From contig LCOU01000033.1 in assembly GCA_001003205.1 (NCBI GenBank), forward strand, positions 1 to 7,470: a stretch of 7,470 nt of DNA. Direction: 5' to 3'. The translations under genes were made by a program, and so were the position numbers. The DNA comes from Parcubacteria group bacterium GW2011_GWA2_47_8b (GTDB lineage Bacteria > Patescibacteriota > Minisyncoccia > UBA6257 > WO2-44-18). Numbering within the stretch: the stretch's first letter is position 1; the number at the start of each line of letters is the position of its first letter. The notes under the pieces were generated by a model. It searched no databases. It saw only the letters and a program-made list of their open reading frames with translations, and was not told the origin of the DNA. Positions 5,465 through 7,470 of the stretch are shown one piece after another.

Positions 5465-6241
5465 ATGAATTTGCCTGCCAAAACTTTATCCGCGCTCGGC
5501 CAGCTTATTAAAAACGAAGCGGGCCTGGTCAGTGTTTTTAAAAACGGCGATTTAGTTGAGGGTAAAATAATCAAAAAAACCGCCAAAGCGATCTATTTTG
5601 ATCTCGGCCCTTTCGGCACCGGCATTGTTTACGGTTCCGAGCTGATGAATGCCCAGGATGTTTTGAAAAATCTTAAAGTCGGCGACGTTGCCACCGCCAA
5701 AGTTGTTGACCAGGAAAACGACGACGGCTACGTGGAGCTTTCTCTGCGCGAAGTCGGCAAGCAAAAAGCATGGCAGGAAATCAAAGAATTGAAAGAAAGC
5801 GGCGAGTTGATGACCGTCAAAATTTCCGGCTCCAATTCCGGAGGGCTCACCACCGAAATCAACCAGCTCAAGGCTTTTATACCTGTTTCACAGCTCGCCA
5901 CCGACCATTTTCCAAAAGTTGACGACGGCGACCGCAATAAAATCTCGGAAGAGCTGAAAAAGCTGATAGGCCTTGAATTGAAAGTGAAAATTATAGATGT
6001 AAACCCCCGCAGTAATAAAATTATAGTTTCCGAGCGCGAAACCGCGTCCGAAAACATCAAAGAATTGCTTACTAAATATAAAGTAGGCGACGTGATTGAC
6101 GGCATTATTTCCGGCGTTGCCGACTTCGGCGCCTTTTTGCAGTTTGTTGATAACCCGAAAGTTGAAGGAATGATTCACATTTCCGAGCTTGACCACCGCT
6201 TGATTGAAAATCCCAAAGAAGTCGTGAAAATCGCACGGTAA
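5465..6241 (+). CDS. S1-repeat RNA-binding protein (ribosomal protein S1-like), prematurely ended
   Basis: RNA-binding protein made of S1 (OB-fold) repeats, probably the lineage's ribosomal protein S1 equivalent that helps mRNA bind the 30S subunit. Repeat 1 spans about residues 25-96 (F-K-N-G-D-L-V-E-G-K-I ... Y-V-E-L-S-L-R). Repeat 2 is diverged (113-190, with A-F-I-P-V-S-Q-L and I-I-V-S-E-R). Repeat 3 begins at 206 (Y-K-V-G-D-V-I-D-G-I-I-S-G-V-A-D-F-G-A-F-L) and runs through G-M-I-H-I-S-E-L to V-V-K-I (256), then ends abruptly in A-R-stop. The second half of repeat 3 is missing, and a further S1 repeat follows in another frame to 6426. The 258 residues are therefore a shortened product; an intact relative would be expected near 350-400 residues. 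ATG 5465 is fixed by the promoter 8 bases upstream. The gene is divergent from the gyrA operon. Identity as an S1-repeat protein is secure; the rpsA name is inferred. Confidence 0.85.
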   Translation: MNLPAKTLSALGQLIKNEAGLVSVFKNGDLVEGKIIKKTAKAIYFDLGPFGTGIVYGSELMNAQDVLKNLKVGDVATAKVVDQENDDGYVELSLREVGKQKAWQEIKELKESGELMTVKISGSNSGGLTTEINQLKAFIPVSQLATDHFPKVDDGDRNKISEELKKLIGLELKVKIIDVNPRSNKIIVSERETASENIKELLTKYKVGDVIDGIISGVADFGAFLQFVDNPKVEGMIHISELDHRLIENPKEVVKIAR

Positions 6242-6426
6242 CGCGTTTTAATCCCTACGGCGCTTTTGTCGCGTTGGATCAGGACATTCAGGGGTTGATT
6301 CACGTTTCCGAATTTGGCGGCATTGAAGAAATGAAAAAACAAATTGAAATCGGAAAGTCCTACCAATTCAAAATTGAACAGATGAGGCCGGCGGAAAAAC
6401 GGATAATTTTGAAATTAAAGAAATAA
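6233..6426 (+). pseudogene. Out-of-frame last S1 repeat of the same protein
   Basis: In the frame containing bases 6241-6243, the sequence reads (G)-T-V-T-R-F-N-P-Y-G-A-F-V-A-L-D, then G-L-I-H-V-S-E-F-G-G and ends R-I-I-L-K-L-K-K-stop (6424-6426). This is a good S1 repeat with no start codon of its own, joined out of frame to repeat 3 at about 6232-6234. The end of repeat 3 (the usual V-S-L-S-type strand and linker) and the K-G-D-x-V-x-G opening of repeat 4 are both absent. The event is therefore a deletion of roughly 40-60 codons, not a multiple of three, rather than a one-base indel. It could be a real mutation or an assembly collapse between repeats. Confidence 0.8.
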
Positions 6427-6436
6427 GTCTTATAAT
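6409..6436 (+). promoter_or_regulatory. Promoter of rpsO, predicts a leaderless mRNA
   Basis: TTGAAA (6409-6414), a 16-base spacer and a perfect TATAAT (6431-6436) lie just before ATG 6443. Only 6 bases separate the -10 box from the start codon, so transcription should begin at or next to the A of ATG. The -35 box lies inside the end of the S1-repeat remnant. No Shine-Dalgarno sequence exists. Confidence 0.75.
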
Positions 6437-6442
6437 AAAACA

Positions 6443-6709
6443 ATGTTAACCCAACGAAAGAAGAAACTAATTATTAAGGAACACGGCGTCCATGAGACTG
6501 ACACCGGTTCGTCCGCCATCCAAGTCGGTTTGCTCACCCGCCAGATTGAGGAGCTGACCGGCCACTTGAGGCAGCACCCGAAGGACAATCATTCCCGCCG
6601 CGGTTTACTGCAGATGGTTGGTAAGCGCCGCCGTTTGCTTGCCTATTTAGAAAAACATAACAACAAGACCTACAATACTCTGGTGAGGAGTCTTGGTTTG
6701 AAAAAATAA
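6443..6709 (+). CDS. rpsO: 30S ribosomal protein uS15
   Basis: 88 residues, the normal length for bacterial S15, a primary binder of 16S rRNA in the platform of the small subunit. Hallmarks are H-E-T-D-T-G-S-S-A-I-Q (17-27), L-T-R-Q-I-E-E-L-T-G-H-L (31-42), H-P-K-D-N-H-S-R-R-G-L-L (45-56) and V-G-K-R-R-R-L-L-A-Y-L (59-69). ATG 6443 gives the expected N-terminus M-L-T-Q-R-K-K-K. It has its own promoter and probably reads through into the NYN gene 4 bases downstream. The rpsO-pnp neighbourhood is conserved in many bacteria, here with one gene between them. With an apparently leaderless mRNA, the classical S15 autoregulation through a 5' leader structure seems impossible from this promoter. Confidence 0.98.
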   Translation: MLTQRKKKLIIKEHGVHETDTGSSAIQVGLLTRQIEELTGHLRQHPKDNHSRRGLLQMVGKRRRLLAYLEKHNNKTYNTLVRSLGLKK

Positions 6710-6713
6710 TGAG

Positions 6714-7214
6714 ATGAGAAACAAAGAACAGCGAGTCGGCATCTTTATTGATGTCCAAAATCTTTATCATTCCGCCAAAAATCTTTATAAGGCCCGCGTC
6801 AATTTCAAGGAGCTCGTGAAAAATCTTTTAAGCGGGCGAAAATTGATACGTTCCGTCGCCTATGTTGTAAAGGCGGAAGCAACGGAGGGGGAGGCGGCGT
6901 TTTTTGACGCGCTTAAGCAGGCCGGCATTGAATTGCGAATGAAGGACATCCAGGTTTTTCCGGGCGGGGCCAAAAAAGCCGATTGGGATGTTGGAATGGC
7001 GGTGGACGCCATCAGGATGGCAGATTCGGTTGATGTGGTCATATTAGTTACGGGCGACGGCGATTTTGTGCCGCTGATTGAATATTTGAAGTGGGGGCTG
7101 GGGCGCACCGTGGAAGTAGCCGCTTTCAGCCGGACTTCTTCGGCTAAAATCAGGGAAGAGGCCGATGAATTTATCGCCATTGAAGAAATACCAAGAGTTC
7201 TTTTGAGGAAGTAA
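6714..7214 (+). CDS. NYN-domain (LabA/DUF88, PIN-like) putative ribonuclease
   Basis: 166 residues forming a single NYN domain of the PIN-like nuclease fold, inferred to cut RNA with Mg2+ or Mn2+. Acidic residues are at the expected places: Asp13 in G-I-F-I-D-V-Q-N-L-Y with Asn16, Asp92 and Asp98 in K-A-D-W-D-V-G-M-A-V-D-A, and Asp115/Asp117 in V-T-G-D-G-D-F-V-P-L. The late strand V-E-V-A-A-F and the helix with L-R-E-like K-I-R-E-E-A-D-E-F-I complete the LabA/DUF88 pattern. ATG 6714 lies 4 bases after the rpsO stop; another ATG overlapping that stop (6709) is out of frame. No strong ribosome binding site is seen (the GAGGAG at 6685-6690 is too far upstream). Lying between rpsO and pnp suggests a role in RNA turnover or rRNA handling, but the target is unknown. 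Confidence 0.9.
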   Translation: MRNKEQRVGIFIDVQNLYHSAKNLYKARVNFKELVKNLLSGRKLIRSVAYVVKAEATEGEAAFFDALKQAGIELRMKDIQVFPGGAKKADWDVGMAVDAIRMADSVDVVILVTGDGDFVPLIEYLKWGLGRTVEVAAFSRTSSAKIREEADEFIAIEEIPRVLLRK

Positions 7215-7348
7215 AACGTTAATTTTAAATTTCTAATTTTAAATTTTAAATCAATGACGAAATGTTTAAATGATAAAAATTAATTTGAAATTTAATAATT
7301 AAAAATTCATTTAAAATTAAAAATTTATAATTTAAAATTTGAATAAAC
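7215..7348. repeat. AT-rich intergenic block with inverted AATTTTAAAT repeats
   Basis: 134 bases, nearly all A and T, with no gene. AATTTTAAAT occurs three times on the left (7221, 7235, 7242) and its complement ATTTAAAATT twice on the right (7309, 7330). The two arms could pair around a centre of about 55 bases. There is no GC-rich stem with a T run, so it is not a classical terminator. Similar blocks are, from recollection, common between Patescibacteria genes. Roles could include a weak terminator, an mRNA end structure, or DNA unwinding or protein binding upstream of pnp. Confidence 0.7.
7326..7331 (+). promoter_or_regulatory. Possible -10 box for pnp
   Basis: A perfect TATAAT lies 17 bases before ATG 7349, which would give a leader of about 11-12 bases. 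No good -35 box is found at 16-18 bases spacing (TTCATT at 7306-7311 is only 14 bases away), and the surrounding sequence is so AT-rich that chance matches are expected. Confidence 0.3.
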
Positions 7349-7470
7349 ATGGACTTAAAACGAAAACAATTTAAAACTGAATTTGCTGGAAAACAGCTGG
7401 TGCTGGAGGTTTCTAGTTTCGCCGGCCAGGCCAATGCCGCGGTCATCGGCCGTTATGGAGACACGGCAGT
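7349..7470 (+). CDS. pnp: Polyribonucleotide nucleotidyltransferase, N-terminal fragment
   Basis: The first 40 codons of PNPase, the phosphorolytic 3'-to-5' exoribonuclease of RNA degradation; the rest lies beyond the right edge. The start M-D-L-K-R-K-Q-F-K-T-E-F-A-G-K-Q-L matches the first RNase PH-like domain, followed by L-E-V-S-S-F-A-G-Q-A-N-A-A-V and R-Y-G-D-T-A-V, the family's highly conserved R-Y-G-D-T segment. ATG 7349 yields the normal N-terminus. Its place downstream of rpsO is the classical arrangement. The catalytic second domain and the KH and S1 domains are not in view. Confidence 0.93.
   Translation, partial: MDLKRKQFKTEFAGKQLVLEVSSFAGQANAAVIGRYGDTA

Noticed and set aside
6684..6690. 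TGAGGAG as a ribosome binding site for the NYN gene
   Set aside because: It lies more than 20 bases before ATG 6714, inside rpsO codons, too far for normal spacing.
7215..7348. CRISPR array or rho-independent terminator
   Set aside because: Repeats are too short and irregular, with no spacers, and there is no GC-rich stem followed by a T run.
1..7470. tRNA, rRNA or riboswitch genes
   Set aside because: No cloverleaf-like or conserved rRNA sequence was seen on either strand by eye; a covariance-model search would settle it.

Overview
The window looks like a piece of a Patescibacteria (Candidate Phyla Radiation, probably Parcubacteria-like) genome assembled from a metagenome. This is inferred from gene content and style: short intergenic gaps, almost no Shine-Dalgarno sequences, a small GyrA, a short S1-type protein with about four S1 repeats, a degenerate metallo-beta-lactamase-fold protein, a membrane-anchored sugar-type binding protein, rpsO and pnp separated by a NYN gene, and AT-rich repeat blocks between genes. 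No 16S rRNA or other decisive marker is present.

Layout. Positions 1 to about 239 (+) hold the N-terminal part of a secreted NTF2-like (DUF4440-type) protein of Bacteroidetes style. It fuses head-on with the Patescibacteria-like sequence through a word of up to 23 bases (217-239) that fits both proteins. This is most likely an assembly chimera. From there to 5376 runs one minus-strand operon, read right to left: a degenerate MBL-fold protein (5376-4846), a small one-helix membrane protein (4838-4473), gyrA (4471-965) and an extracellular solute-binding protein (960 to the junction). The gaps are 7, 1 and 4 bases. Divergent promoters lie in 5377-5464.

The plus strand then carries an S1-repeat protein (5465-6241) broken by an internal deletion or frameshift, with its last S1 repeat continuing out of frame to 6426. 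Next come rpsO (6443-6709), a NYN-domain nuclease-like gene (6714-7214), an AT-rich inverted-repeat spacer (7215-7348) and the first 40 codons of pnp.

The standout feature is a 391-residue intein inside GyrA (2936-4108). It lies between the quinolone-pocket helix and the catalytic tyrosine, exactly after QGNFG and before Ser. It carries all the splicing residues, an HNH homing-endonuclease core, and an unusual array of about five 17-22-residue repeats built on (N/D)-P-x-Y-R with tryptophans. The plus-strand cluster is an RNA and translation set (S1 protein, S15, a putative RNase, PNPase). Two of its genes have a near-consensus promoter whose -10 box sits 6-8 bases before ATG, which predicts leaderless mRNAs.
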